A stretch of DNA of 64,000 bases. Source: Proteocatella sphenisci DSM 23131. Its GTDB lineage: Bacteria; Bacillota; Clostridia; Peptostreptococcales; Filifactoraceae. The notes under the pieces were generated by a model. It had not been told where the DNA came from. It saw nothing but the letters and a program-made list of their open reading frames with translations, and made no database searches. The stretch is taken from NCBI RefSeq assembly GCF_000423525.1, contig NZ_AUID01000003.1, positions 62,001-126,000 on the forward strand. The letters are read 5' to 3'. Positions 50,892-59,589 of the stretch are shown one piece after another. Numbering within the stretch: the stretch's first letter is position 1; the number at the start of each line of letters is the position of its first letter. The position numbers and the translations under genes are program-made.

Positions 50892-53300
50892 TTATTCTCC
50901 TGTGTTTGAATTCCAGAATTCTGAAAGCTCTGTTTCTATACTGTCCAGGCTTACTTTTCTGCATGGATAATAATCTGACGGCAGCAGTCTCTGATACTGG
51001 GGCTCCATATATCTCTCGTCTATGAGAAGTATGACGCCTTTGTCCTGAGCGGTTCTTATAAGCCTTCCCGCTGACTGAAGTACCTTGTTTATGCCGGGGT
51101 ACAAATACGCATATTCAAAGCCCTGGTTTTTATGTTCTTTAAAATATCTGCTTATTATTTCTCTTTCGAGGCAGACCTGGGGCAGACCTACTCCTACTAT
51201 AACTACTCCTATAAGCCTTTCTCCCTTGAGATCTATACCTTCTGAAAAAACTCCGCCCATTACGCAAAACCCTATATGGGTCTTTTGGGGAGAATCTTGA
51301 AATCTTTCAAGAAATTCATCTCTCTCCTGGTCTTTCATATTTGCGGTCTGCTCAAATACTATTATCTCTTCTTGGCTAAGGTCTGTGTATTTGCGCACAA
51401 AAACTTCAAAAACGGTATTCATATATTTATATGATGGAAAGAAAATCATGTAATTCCCGGTCTTTGAGCTTGTCATTTTTTGTATATAATCTGCTATTTT
51501 TTCGTAGCTGTAATCTCTGTTTTTGTATTTTGTAGATACGTCTGGTGCTATGAGTATCTTCCTGTTTTGGGGGTCGAATGGACTTTTAAATTCTGCAAGT
51601 ACATCTTCTTCTTCATATGCAAGCAGGCTCCTAAAGTATTGTCCGGGTACAAGCGTGGCTGAAAAAAATACGGCAGATTTTCCCTGATTTATTGCGGTTC
51701 TTATTCTGATTGAGGGGTCCAGGCAGTAAAGTTTCATCCTTAAATATTTTTGTCCTTGTGCATACATAAGGTAGGTCTCATCATACATCTCTAATACTTT
51801 CATAAACCTGAGGGCTTCAAAATAGAAGCTGGTCAGTTTTTCGGTTTTTTCGTCCTGATTGTTTTCAAGCAGGTAATCTTCTATTTTGTTATTGAATTTG
51901 CGAAGATCTTCTCCCAGTTTTTCGGGTGCTTCTTTTTCCACCGTATTCAAGAGGGGCTCTCCATGAGAGTCTGTAAGATAGTTTTTCTTTTGCCTGGTGA
52001 GCGCTCTTGAAAGCTTGCTGAGTGCGTCTTCTACATTTTCTTCAAGCTCGCTTTTGCTGTTTTTAAAAAGGCTTTGCAGATCTTTTACATCTGCCTGGTC
52101 TATTACAGAGGAATACATCTCCCTTGCTCTTTCTGGAAGATTGTGTGCCTCATCTATAAGGAAGCTATAATCCTGAACCTGCTGATCTAATCCAAATAGC
52201 CTCTTGAGTGCTACGTTTGGATCAAATAGATAGTTGTAATCACAGATAATTATATCTGCTTCCATAGATAGGTCCAGCTGGAATTCGAAAGGACATATGG
52301 TGTGGTCTCTTGCATATTTTTCTACATTTTCTCGGTTTATGCAGTCCTGGTTTTGAAGCATGTCTTCTACGGCTGCTCTCATCTTGTTAAAATACCCTTT
52401 TGCGTATGGACAGTATTCTGGTATACACCTGGTCTTTTCCATAAAACATATTTTATCTTTGGCCGTTATTGTAAGGTATTTTATCCTGGCTCCATCTTTA
52501 TTTATAAAATGCAGAGTATCTTCTGCAACTTTTCTTATGGTAGTCCTGGCTGTAAGGTAAAAGATTTTTTCACTGTCTTTTTCTCCCATGTTTTTGAGGG
52601 CTGGAAAAATCGTGGAAATAGTCTTTCCTATACCTGTGGGCGCCTGCAGGTATATATTTTTTTCATCTTTAAGTGCCTTGTATACTGCTACTGCCATTTC
52701 TCTTTGGTTTTTTCGATACTTTGGAAATGGAAATGCCAGTTCCTTGAGGCTTTTGTTTCTCTTTTCTGTCCACGATTTTTTCTCTCTCAGCTTTTTTTCA
52801 AATGCGGTGGTAAGCGTTTTAAAAAACTGACTGAGTTCTTGGAAGGTAAAGCTGTTTTCAAATATTTTTATTTGTTCTGTTATAACATGGCAGTAGGTAA
52901 GCCTTATATTTACAATGTCCAGACCATTTTGGAGGGCATAAATCCAGCCGTAGCATTTTGCCTGGGCTGTATGAATTTCTTTTTCCTCTATCATTTCAAG
53001 GGGTCTTTTGGTGGTTTTTATTTCATCTATGGTTACTTTTATAATCGAGTCTGCTTCTTCTCTTATTATCCCGTCTGCTCTGCCTTGGACTAATAGGTCA
53101 AAGTCTTCATATTCCTCTATATGCTTGAGGCTTACTTCGCTCTCATAATTGCTCGGGGCTTTTTCCTGTATTTTTTTGTGCAGCCTTATACCATCAAGTG
53201 CGCTTGCATTTGTCGTAAATCTGCTGTCTATATCCCCTGAGAGCAGGCTATAATTTACCAGTTCTTTTACGGAAATACTGTATCTTGTTTTCTTATTCAT
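50892..53300 (-). CDS. Nuclease-helicase fusion: PD-(D/E)XK domain with Rad3/DinG-type DNA helicase
   Basis: Start 53300 follows GGAGAAAAA. The 802-residue protein has an N-terminal RecB/Cas4-like nuclease (about 1-180) with QGRADGII and the catalytic IDEIKTT. An SF2 helicase follows, with Walker A QAPTGIGKT, box II DEAH in LIDEAHNLPER, and C-terminal QSAGRLIR. Four cysteines between motifs I and II (CFMEKTRCIPEYC ... HTICPFE) are placed as in the XPD/DinG [4Fe-4S] cluster. It probably acts in DNA repair or R-loop removal. Similar fused proteins occur in Firmicutes. A terminator precedes it, so it has its own transcription or relies on readthrough. Confidence 0.9.
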   Translation of the reverse strand: MNKKTRYSISVKELVNYSLLSGDIDSRFTTNASALDGIRLHKKIQEKAPSNYESEVSLKHIEEYEDFDLLVQGRADGIIREEADSIIKVTIDEIKTTKRPLEMIEEKEIHTAQAKCYGWIYALQNGLDIVNIRLTYCHVITEQIKIFENSFTFQELSQFFKTLTTAFEKKLREKKSWTEKRNKSLKELAFPFPKYRKNQREMAVAVYKALKDEKNIYLQAPTGIGKTISTIFPALKNMGEKDSEKIFYLTARTTIRKVAEDTLHFINKDGARIKYLTITAKDKICFMEKTRCIPEYCPYAKGYFNKMRAAVEDMLQNQDCINRENVEKYARDHTICPFEFQLDLSMEADIIICDYNYLFDPNVALKRLFGLDQQVQDYSFLIDEAHNLPERAREMYSSVIDQADVKDLQSLFKNSKSELEENVEDALSKLSRALTRQKKNYLTDSHGEPLLNTVEKEAPEKLGEDLRKFNNKIEDYLLENNQDEKTEKLTSFYFEALRFMKVLEMYDETYLMYAQGQKYLRMKLYCLDPSIRIRTAINQGKSAVFFSATLVPGQYFRSLLAYEEEDVLAEFKSPFDPQNRKILIAPDVSTKYKNRDYSYEKIADYIQKMTSSKTGNYMIFFPSYKYMNTVFEVFVRKYTDLSQEEIIVFEQTANMKDQERDEFLERFQDSPQKTHIGFCVMGGVFSEGIDLKGERLIGVVIVGVGLPQVCLEREIISRYFKEHKNQGFEYAYLYPGINKVLQSAGRLIRTAQDKGVILLIDERYMEPQYQRLLPSDYYPCRKVSLDSIETELSEFWNSNTGE

Positions 53301-53320
53301 TTTTTCTCCAAATATAAAAC

Positions 53321-53346
53321 AGCGGAGCATTGTCTTATGCCCCGCT
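53321..53346 (-). terminator. Terminator after the BlaI-type gene
   Basis: Minus-strand stem AGCGGGGCAT / ATGCTCCGCT (one G-T) with a 6-nt loop, followed by GTTTTAT. It lies in the helicase leader, between the two genes. Confidence 0.65.
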
Positions 53347-53365
53347 TAATCAAAATCTAAGATTG

Positions 53366-53728
53366 TCAGCAGATTTTCTTTTCTTCTAGTATTTCTTTGA
53401 GTGATTCTATTTCTTCATCTTTAAAGTCTGCATGCCTCAGGTAAGTTTCAAAGAACTTTTTGAGCGATCCGCCATACATTTTTTCAATATGATCTTCTGA
53501 TTCTGTAAATCTGACTTGATTCTTTGAAAGTTTTGAGGTCAGTATTGTCCTTTGCTTGTTAAGTACTCCTCTTTCTACCAGGCGCCTTATGACTGTATAT
53601 GTAGTCGATTTGTTCCAGTTAATCTGCTCTGCGCACTTTTTTGCAAGTTCTCCTGTAGATATTGGTTCATTTTCCCACAAGATTTTCATCATTTTCAGTT
53701 CTGCATCAAATATTCGTATTTTCACCAT
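53366..53728 (-). CDS. BlaI/MecI/CopY-family transcriptional repressor
   Basis: Start 53728 (MVKIRIFDAELKMMKILWENEP) has AAAGGAAAAGAG upstream; the longer open frame to 53809 adds residues unlike the family. The 120 residues have the winged helix (STGELAKKCAEQINWNKSTTYTVIRRLVERG) and a C-terminal dimerisation helix ending in FETYLRHADFKDEEIESLKEILEEK. Members repress beta-lactamase, copper or other genes and are released by a BlaR/MecR protease or a metal. No such sensor gene is in the window, so the target is unknown. Confidence 0.9.
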   Translation of the reverse strand: MVKIRIFDAELKMMKILWENEPISTGELAKKCAEQINWNKSTTYTVIRRLVERGVLNKQRTILTSKLSKNQVRFTESEDHIEKMYGGSLKKFFETYLRHADFKDEEIESLKEILEEKKIC

Positions 53729-53812
53729 ATCTCTTTTCCTTTGACATTTTTTTAGTTGCACGTTCACTCTATCAGAATTTTTTGAAGTGGTCAATGCTTT
53801 AACGAACATATG

Positions 53813-53868
53813 CCATAAAAAGAATCCATAATAAACCGGTTCAGGGCATACTAGGGATTCTTTTATGG
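53813..53868. terminator. Long inverted repeat between rubrerythrin and BlaI-type genes
   Basis: CCATAAAAAGAATCC (53813-53827) pairs with GGATTCTTTTATGG (53855-53868) with one bulge and a 27-nt loop. It lies just past the rubrerythrin stop and may end that transcript or regulate the next gene. Confidence 0.5.
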
Positions 53869-53888
53869 TTATTTAATTATTTTTTGTC

Positions 53889-54437
53889 TTACCAGTTTAC
53901 AGATCTTATCTGGAAATGCGCTTGTGAATGATCACATACTGGACATTTTGGAGGTGCCTGAAGGCTCTCTACTATATAGCCACAGTTGTCACAATGCCAA
54001 AGCACTTTTTCTTCTCTTTTAAATACTTTTCCACTTTGAATATTTTGAAGAAGATCATTGTATCTGTCTTCGTGCTCTTTTTCTATTTCAGCAACTTTGG
54101 TAAAAAGGAATGATATATGGTCAAACCCTTCTTCTTTTGCTTCTTTTGCAAATGTTGGGTACATTTCATTCCACTCATAGTTCTCGCCTTCTGCTGCCTG
54201 CATAAGGTTGTCCACAGTATCAGCACTTATTCCTTCAAGAAGCTTGAACCACATTTTTGCGTGCTCTTTCTCGTTGTTTGCTGTTTCTTCGAATATGTTA
54301 GCAATCTGCACATATCCCTGCTTTTTTGCAACACTTGAAAAATAAGTATATTTGTTTCTCGCCATCGATTCTCCTGCAAATGCATCTAACAGGTTTTTCT
54401 CAGTTTTTGTACCTTTTAAGCTTTTTACTTCTGCCAT
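53889..54437 (-). CDS. rbr: Rubrerythrin
   Basis: The 182 residues have the diiron four-helix domain (EKNLLDAFAGESMARNKY, EETANNEKEHAKMW, FTKVAEIEKEHEDRY) and a C-terminal rubredoxin-like FeS4 domain (WHCDNCGYIVES and CPVCDHSQAHF). It reduces hydrogen peroxide to water using electrons from a rubredoxin or flavoprotein, an oxidative-stress defence of anaerobes. GGAGAACATTAAA precedes the ATG. It is 38 nt downstream of the perR-type gene and very likely in one transcript with it. Confidence 0.96.
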   Translation of the reverse strand: MAEVKSLKGTKTEKNLLDAFAGESMARNKYTYFSSVAKKQGYVQIANIFEETANNEKEHAKMWFKLLEGISADTVDNLMQAAEGENYEWNEMYPTFAKEAKEEGFDHISFLFTKVAEIEKEHEDRYNDLLQNIQSGKVFKREEKVLWHCDNCGYIVESLQAPPKCPVCDHSQAHFQIRSVNW

Positions 54438-54475
54438 TTTAATGTTCTCCTTTTTAGATTATATATTTTAGTTTA

Positions 54476-54892
54476 TTACTGACATTTTTTTATGCAGTTC
54501 GGGCATATTCCTGTGAATATTATCTTATATCCGCTTACTGTAAATCCAGATTTTCTCAAAAATTCAGTATCCTGACTTGTTATTTTTTCTTCCAGATCTC
54601 CAGCTTCTGAGGAAATATCGTATACTTTACCGCAGTTTTCGCATTTTACGTGGTTATGGTTTGTAATTGTGTGGTCAAATCTGTCGGCCCCATCTACAAC
54701 CATGACTTTTTTTATGACATCTTCTGCTACAAGCATATTGAGGTTCCTGTAGACGGTTCCCTTGCTTATGTTTTTGTAGGTCATTAATATATATCTGTAT
54801 ACTTCTTCTGCAGTAGGATGGTTTTTAAGGCTCTGCACTGCATCGAGTACAAGTTTTTTCTGTATTGTATTTCTTCTTTTTGGTGTATTCAT
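54476..54892 (-). CDS. perR: Fur-family peroxide regulator (PerR-like)
   Basis: The 138-residue protein (ATG 54892; another ATG at 54904 is only 3 nt from the AGGAGG) has the Fur winged helix (HPTAEEVYRYILMTYKNISKGTVYRNLNML), a regulatory metal site with Asp and His residues in DRFDHTITNHNHVKC, and two structural CxxC pairs (CENCG and CPNCIKKC). The RFD...H.HVKC.NCG pattern and rubrerythrin downstream point to PerR, which is inactivated by peroxide-driven histidine oxidation. Fur or Zur cannot be fully excluded. Confidence 0.88.
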   Translation of the reverse strand: MNTPKRRNTIQKKLVLDAVQSLKNHPTAEEVYRYILMTYKNISKGTVYRNLNMLVAEDVIKKVMVVDGADRFDHTITNHNHVKCENCGKVYDISSEAGDLEEKITSQDTEFLRKSGFTVSGYKIIFTGICPNCIKKCQ

Positions 54893-54924
54893 TATTCCAT
54901 CCACCTCCTTACTGAGAATAGTTC

Positions 54925-54962
54925 CTACTTAGTAGTATATTCATTTTTACTTGCTGTGTCAA
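54925..54962 (-). promoter_or_regulatory. Promoter of perR-rbr with an overlapping palindrome
   Basis: Minus-strand TTGACA (54957-54962), 17-bp spacer, TATACT (54934-54939). A perfect 11-bp palindrome CTACTTAGTAG (54925-54935) touches the -10 and start site. It does not match the classical PerR box well. Confidence 0.75.
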
Positions 54963-55047
54963 GTCCATTTCTAAAATACTGATTTCTTTTTCTGTTTTTT
55001 GTGGTAAAATTAATTTGTATATTTGTATTAAAAACAAGGAGGCTTTT

Positions 55048-55749
55048 ATGAGTATAATACTTATTATAGAAGATGAAAAACCAATTTCAGATATCATAAA
55101 ATTTAATCTTCAAAAAGAGGGATTTGACATCCTTACCGCATATGATGGAAAGGAAGGCCTTGAATTGGCGCTTTCTGCTAATCCTGATCTTATCATACTT
55201 GATATAATGCTGCCTGGGATGAACGGTTTTGACGTATGTAAAAAACTCAGAGAAACTTCGAATGTTCCTATAATAATGGCCACGGCAAAAGAAGAGGAAG
55301 TCGACAAGATACTTGGTCTGGAATTTGGTGCAGATGACTATATTACAAAGCCTTTCAGCGTGAGAGAATTAACTGCCAGGGTTAAAGCAAATCTCAGACG
55401 TACTGCAATGCCCATAGTATCACCAGAAAGTGCAGAAAATGCAAAAGAACATATAAGAAGTGGCTCTCTTTCTATAAATGTTTCTAAATATGAGGTTACC
55501 AAATTTGGTGAGGCTCTGCCTCTTACTGTTAGAGAATTTGAACTGCTTAAGTTTCTTGCTACTCAGCAAGAGCAGGTGTTTTCACGTGAGCAGCTTCTAG
55601 AAAAGGTATGGGGCTATGAATACTACGGAGATATAAGAACTGTAGATGTAACCGTAAGAAGACTGCGTGAAAAGATAGAAGACGACTCTGCAAAACCAGT
55701 TTATGTAATGACAAGAAGAGGAGTCGGTTATTATTTCAAAGGTGAATAA
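55048..55749 (+). CDS. walR: Essential response regulator WalR (YycF)
   Basis: ATG 55048 follows AAGGAGGCTTTT; the open frame upstream lacks a site. The 233 residues have a receiver domain with acidic pocket EDEKP, phospho-acceptor Asp in LIILDIMLPGMNG and Lys in DDYITKPFS, then an OmpR-type winged helix (LTVREFELLKFLATQQEQVFSREQLLEKVWGYEYYGDIRTVDVTVRRLREKIE). Together with WalK, YycH and YycI it identifies the wall-homeostasis system that controls peptidoglycan hydrolases. A TGTAAC-N5-TGTAAC WalR box occurs inside the operon at 57613-57629. Confidence 0.95.
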   Translation: MSIILIIEDEKPISDIIKFNLQKEGFDILTAYDGKEGLELALSANPDLIILDIMLPGMNGFDVCKKLRETSNVPIIMATAKEEEVDKILGLEFGADDYITKPFSVRELTARVKANLRRTAMPIVSPESAENAKEHIRSGSLSINVSKYEVTKFGEALPLTVREFELLKFLATQQEQVFSREQLLEKVWGYEYYGDIRTVDVTVRRLREKIEDDSAKPVYVMTRRGVGYYFKGE

Positions 55750-55771
55750 AAGAATTAAGGGAGAATAAAGA

Positions 55772-57595
55772 GTGTTTAAAAGTATCCGCTGGAAACTAAG
55801 TATACTGTATTTTGTGCTTGTCTTTATTGCAATGGCTATAGTTGGAATATTCATAACCGACCGCCTGGAAGATTATAATCTGGACATTGTGCGTCAAAAT
55901 CTGGTGTCTATATCCAATAACACGATTCGGAGCATTATCCCGGACTCCAGTCTTCCTGATGCAAAAGATTCTATACAAGACAGCATTGACATGATCACAC
56001 TTCCCATAGGCTATAGCATATCCATAGTGGATTCACTCGACTATTCTATTATTGCGTCCTCAAACGACAGCTTTACGGGAAAAAACAGCCTTGATGTCCT
56101 GGACAGAAAGGTCATAATGAGCAGTCTCACCCAGAAGTCATATGAACTTGATATAGTTGATCCATCTCCAGGAAGCTCTATGGTTAAAATAATGGCTTTT
56201 TCATTTATAAACGATGCCAATGGGGGAGGTTATATAATATACTCAAGCGCAAGCCTTGAGGGAGTATATGCTTCGCTTAATACTGTAACTGATGTTTTTC
56301 TTACGGCCACGCTCATTGCCCTCTTTGTTTCGCTGCTGGTGGGTTTTCTTATATCTGGTTCCATAACCACCCCTATTAACGAACTCAATGCAAAGGCAAG
56401 TCTTATAGCCAAGGGAGATTTTTCACAAAGAGTCACCAATCATTCAAACGATGAAATTGGAATGCTGGGAAATACCTTTAACTATCTTACCAAGCGACTG
56501 GACAATACTTTGGTAGAGATTTCATCAGAAAAAAGTAAACTCGATGCAATTATAAACAATATGGCTGACGGCCTCATGGCTCTTGATGAACACGGTTTTA
56601 TAGTGCTCTACAACAAGGCTCTTCTCAAGCTGCTTAAGGCTCGCGATATAGATATTTATGGTAGTTCTGTTCATGATATGTCCCTTCAGACAGGTGTTGG
56701 AATCTCATTTTCTGCCATTAAGAAATGTATCTTTGATGATAATTCAAACCAACTTATTATAAATGCCGGTGATGAAAAAATACTCAGAGTATCGCCTGCC
56801 TACTACAGTGACGATGCTAAAAAACAAACCGGTTTTATTCTGGTATTTCAAGACATTACCGATGCGCAAAGACTTGAAAATATGAGAAAAGACTTTGTTG
56901 CAAATGTATCTCATGAGCTAAAAACTCCTATAACTACTATAAAATCTTATGCTGAAACGCTTTCAAGTGGCATAGTTACAGAGCCTGAGACAGTAAGTGA
57001 ATTTTTAATGGTAATCGAAAATGAGGCCGACAGAATGACTTCTATAGTAAGAGACCTGCTTCAATTATCTCATTTCGATTTCAAGAAAGCTCAGTGGAAT
57101 TTTGAACACAATTCCATCAATGATATAATAAGGGAATGCATAGAGCATCTGAAAATATATTACATTGAAAAAAATCAGACTGTTAATTTTACCACCACAA
57201 ATAATCCGAATATTCTCGTTGATAAGGCAAAAATAAAACAGGTAATACTAAACATTTTGTCAAATGCTATCAAATACACACCCGAGTTTGGAAATGTGGA
57301 TATCTCGGTAGATACTGTGGATAATTTTGTAGATATCTATATCCGAGATGACGGTCTGGGTATACCCGAAGAGGACCTTGAGCAGATATTTGAACGCTTC
57401 TACAGAGTAGATAAGGGAAGGTCCAGACAGCAGGGTGGGACAGGCCTTGGGCTTTCTATAGCTCGAGATATTGTAATCGCTCACGGCGGAAAATTGAAGG
57501 CTTCTTCAGAAATTAACAAGGGCAGCATCTTCAAAATCAGCCTTCCTGTGGATAAGTCTGTGGCAAACCCGAATAAAGATGGTCTAAATGTGTAA
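55772..57595 (+). CDS. walK: Sensor histidine kinase WalK (YycG)
   Basis: Starts at GTG with GGGAGAATAAA upstream. The 607 residues have two membrane helices (about 8-28 and 172-192) around an extracytoplasmic sensor domain, a HAMP linker (about 193-245), a PAS domain (about 255-365), HisKA with the phospho-acceptor in VANVSHELKTPITTIKSYAE, and an HATPase_c domain with N-box, DDGLGIPEEDLEQIFERFYRVDKGR and GGTGLGLSI. It phosphorylates WalR in response to wall-synthesis status (lipid II in Gram-positives). It is 22 nt downstream of walR. Confidence 0.95.
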   Translation: MFKSIRWKLSILYFVLVFIAMAIVGIFITDRLEDYNLDIVRQNLVSISNNTIRSIIPDSSLPDAKDSIQDSIDMITLPIGYSISIVDSLDYSIIASSNDSFTGKNSLDVLDRKVIMSSLTQKSYELDIVDPSPGSSMVKIMAFSFINDANGGGYIIYSSASLEGVYASLNTVTDVFLTATLIALFVSLLVGFLISGSITTPINELNAKASLIAKGDFSQRVTNHSNDEIGMLGNTFNYLTKRLDNTLVEISSEKSKLDAIINNMADGLMALDEHGFIVLYNKALLKLLKARDIDIYGSSVHDMSLQTGVGISFSAIKKCIFDDNSNQLIINAGDEKILRVSPAYYSDDAKKQTGFILVFQDITDAQRLENMRKDFVANVSHELKTPITTIKSYAETLSSGIVTEPETVSEFLMVIENEADRMTSIVRDLLQLSHFDFKKAQWNFEHNSINDIIRECIEHLKIYYIEKNQTVNFTTTNNPNILVDKAKIKQVILNILSNAIKYTPEFGNVDISVDTVDNFVDIYIRDDGLGIPEEDLEQIFERFYRVDKGRSRQQGGTGLGLSIARDIVIAHGGKLKASSEINKGSIFKISLPVDKSVANPNKDGLNV

Positions 57596-57612
57596 ATCAT
57601 TTTTAACTGCAA

Positions 57613-57645
57613 TGTAACTTGTTTGTAACATGACCATAGTATAAT
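57613..57645 (+). promoter_or_regulatory. WalR box and -10 element upstream of the exported-protein gene
   Basis: TGTAAC at 57613-57618, five bases, TGTAAC at 57624-57629: an exact match to the published WalR/YycF consensus TGTWAH-N5-TGTWAH. TATAAT follows at 57640-57645, so the box covers the -35 position, as for OmpR-family activated promoters. Confidence 0.8.
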
Positions 57646-57691
57646 AAAATATGATGTAAGTATATATTAATGGAGAAAGGAGGTTAACTGA

Positions 57692-58228
57692 ATGAAAAAA
57701 GTAATCAGATTATCTATAATGACAATGTTTATTTTTATTGCTTTTACTGCAATGTCTTTTGCAGCTCCAGCAGACAGCATATCTGCTGATACTGTTGAAA
57801 AACTTTCGGAATCATTTAATTCAGATCGCAGCGTAATAAATAAACCCAAAGACTTTGTTCTTGCTACCATAGATGACAACGTAATTATATCAGGAATGGG
57901 AAAAGAAGGAGACAAAATCTCTATCTCCCTTTATACAAGAGTTGATGATGAATACGTTCCTATCAAAGATTCTATTGAGGTTAAACTTGGAAGAATAGGT
58001 GATTTTATGGAGAAAATCTCCTTAAAGTATCAGACTTCCAGAATGCCTGTAGAATCCAAAATATCCAAAGATACCCTTGTAGTCCTTACTCTTAAGAGGG
58101 GTGATTCCTTTTTAAGAGATTATCGAGTAATCAAGGCTTCAGATGAAAAGGATCTTCAGAAATCTCTTAGTACCTTAAGAACTACAGGTTTTAGCACATT
58201 TTCAGCAAGCTCTGCTGTGAAACCTTAA
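57692..58228 (+). CDS. Exported protein of unknown function in the walRK operon
   Basis: The 178 residues begin with a signal peptide (MKKVIRLSIMTMFIFIAFTAMSFAA, cleavage likely after AFA or AA) and continue as a soluble domain with beta-rich segments (DFVLATIDDNVIISGMGKEGDKISISLYTRV, EVKLGRIGDFMEKISL, SKDTLVVLTLKRGDSFLRDYRVI). I recognise no family. AAAGGAGG precedes the ATG. It sits between walK and yycH behind a WalR box, so it is probably an extracytoplasmic WalR-regulated factor, perhaps a modulator of WalK. Confidence 0.8.
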   Translation: MKKVIRLSIMTMFIFIAFTAMSFAAPADSISADTVEKLSESFNSDRSVINKPKDFVLATIDDNVIISGMGKEGDKISISLYTRVDDEYVPIKDSIEVKLGRIGDFMEKISLKYQTSRMPVESKISKDTLVVLTLKRGDSFLRDYRVIKASDEKDLQKSLSTLRTTGFSTFSASSAVKP

Positions 58229-58248
58229 TTTTACTGAAGGACGACCAT

Positions 58249-59589
58249 ATGAATAAAAACCAGCTTAGAAATACATCTATTATATTTTTATTGATATCGT
58301 CAATGGTTCTTCTGTCTATAAGGTTTGAATTGTTTGTCTCACCCTCTTCAACAGCTTCAACAACATTTGACGCCATCGGAGTGGAAGGAATTTTAAAATC
58401 TTCTGTCAGACCCACATCTATAATCATAAGGTACACTACCAACAATGTAACTAAATTAGTAGATAAGGACGGATTTTATTATCAGGAGGCGCGCATTGTT
58501 CTAAGAGACTCTTTGAGTGATATAAGCGAAACTTCAGAAATTTCGGAAGTGGACTATCATGAAGCAAAGATTTCCAAGAGTATTGAGCTCGATTTTGAAC
58601 CTGCTGTAAATCAAAGACTCCTCTATGGGAGTCTTTTTTTAGAAGACGGAAGCCTTGGCGATTTTGAAAACATCAGAGAAATTCTTATCCCTCTGGTTAA
58701 TGACACCTCTGTATATATAATGACTGAAGATGCAAAATTCTTCAGACTTGCAAATAAAACAATAAACTACATGCCCTATGTCGATAATCTGAGCAAACTG
58801 AAATATTCAAAATACTACTCTCTTGGAGAGCTTTTTGATTCTTCGAGTGATGTTCTTATTTCTGACAGCGGAATAAATATTCCAAGCTATGAAACCACGT
58901 CGGCATTTAACGAAGAAAATTCGAGTTCCATACCAAAGTCTGTATTTTCATCAAGATATGACTTTGCCAACCGTATACAAGAGCTCGATGGCACTTTAAT
59001 AACCTCCAACGACTATGGAAGAGAACTTTTAAAGATGTCTCCGGACGGAAGAGTTGCTTATAAAAACACTGATGTTCTGAGCAATCCTGTGAAAAATTCG
59101 ATGACCAGCAGTCTTGTAATAGCCTATCTGTTCATAGACAAGTTTAATGTTAATAATGATGTTTATGTGGTTGAGGATGTTGTCGATTTTAGTGAAAATG
59201 GGACAAATGGATATACCTTTGTTTTTGCACCCCGTATAGATGGTCTTAGGGCTTGTCTTGAAAATAACGAAGTAAATACTGAAGTAAGTGTAGCAAACGG
59301 TAAGGTTTACAGCTTCAAAGGAATTTTCAGATCTTATGAAAACAATGAAGATAAGCCAGCCGATGATTCAGATGACTATATTTTCAATGCACTGGATGTG
59401 CTTAACCTGAATTATGACTATATAAAGTCCACGGTAAAATTCAAGGATAATCTTGAACTTTTTAACAAAATTTCCCTCATAGACCTTGTATATGTATATG
59501 GCCAGGACCTTAGTTATACTCCTGCCTACAAGATGATTATAGCTGGAAAGATATTCTACTTTTCAACCCTGAATGGGGAGGTAATTTAA
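58249..59589 (+). CDS. yycH: YycH-like regulator of WalK
   Basis: The 446 residues have one N-terminal membrane helix (about 8-27) and a large extracytoplasmic part beginning TFDAIGVEGILKSSVRPTSIIIRY. The position after walK, the length and the topology fit YycH, which with YycI binds WalK in the membrane and tunes its activity. Sequence similarity is diffuse, so the call rests partly on synteny. GAAGGACGACC lies before the ATG. Its stop overlaps the yycI start by 1 nt (TAATG). Confidence 0.8.
   Translation: MNKNQLRNTSIIFLLISSMVLLSIRFELFVSPSSTASTTFDAIGVEGILKSSVRPTSIIIRYTTNNVTKLVDKDGFYYQEARIVLRDSLSDISETSEISEVDYHEAKISKSIELDFEPAVNQRLLYGSLFLEDGSLGDFENIREILIPLVNDTSVYIMTEDAKFFRLANKTINYMPYVDNLSKLKYSKYYSLGELFDSSSDVLISDSGINIPSYETTSAFNEENSSSIPKSVFSSRYDFANRIQELDGTLITSNDYGRELLKMSPDGRVAYKNTDVLSNPVKNSMTSSLVIAYLFIDKFNVNNDVYVVEDVVDFSENGTNGYTFVFAPRIDGLRACLENNEVNTEVSVANGKVYSFKGIFRSYENNEDKPADDSDDYIFNALDVLNLNYDYIKSTVKFKDNLELFNKISLIDLVYVYGQDLSYTPAYKMIIAGKIFYFSTLNGEVI

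Noticed and set aside
50889-50892. A yybP-ykoY manganese riboswitch for the GDT1-family gene
   Set aside because: There are only 3 nt between the helicase stop and this gene, so no leader exists there.
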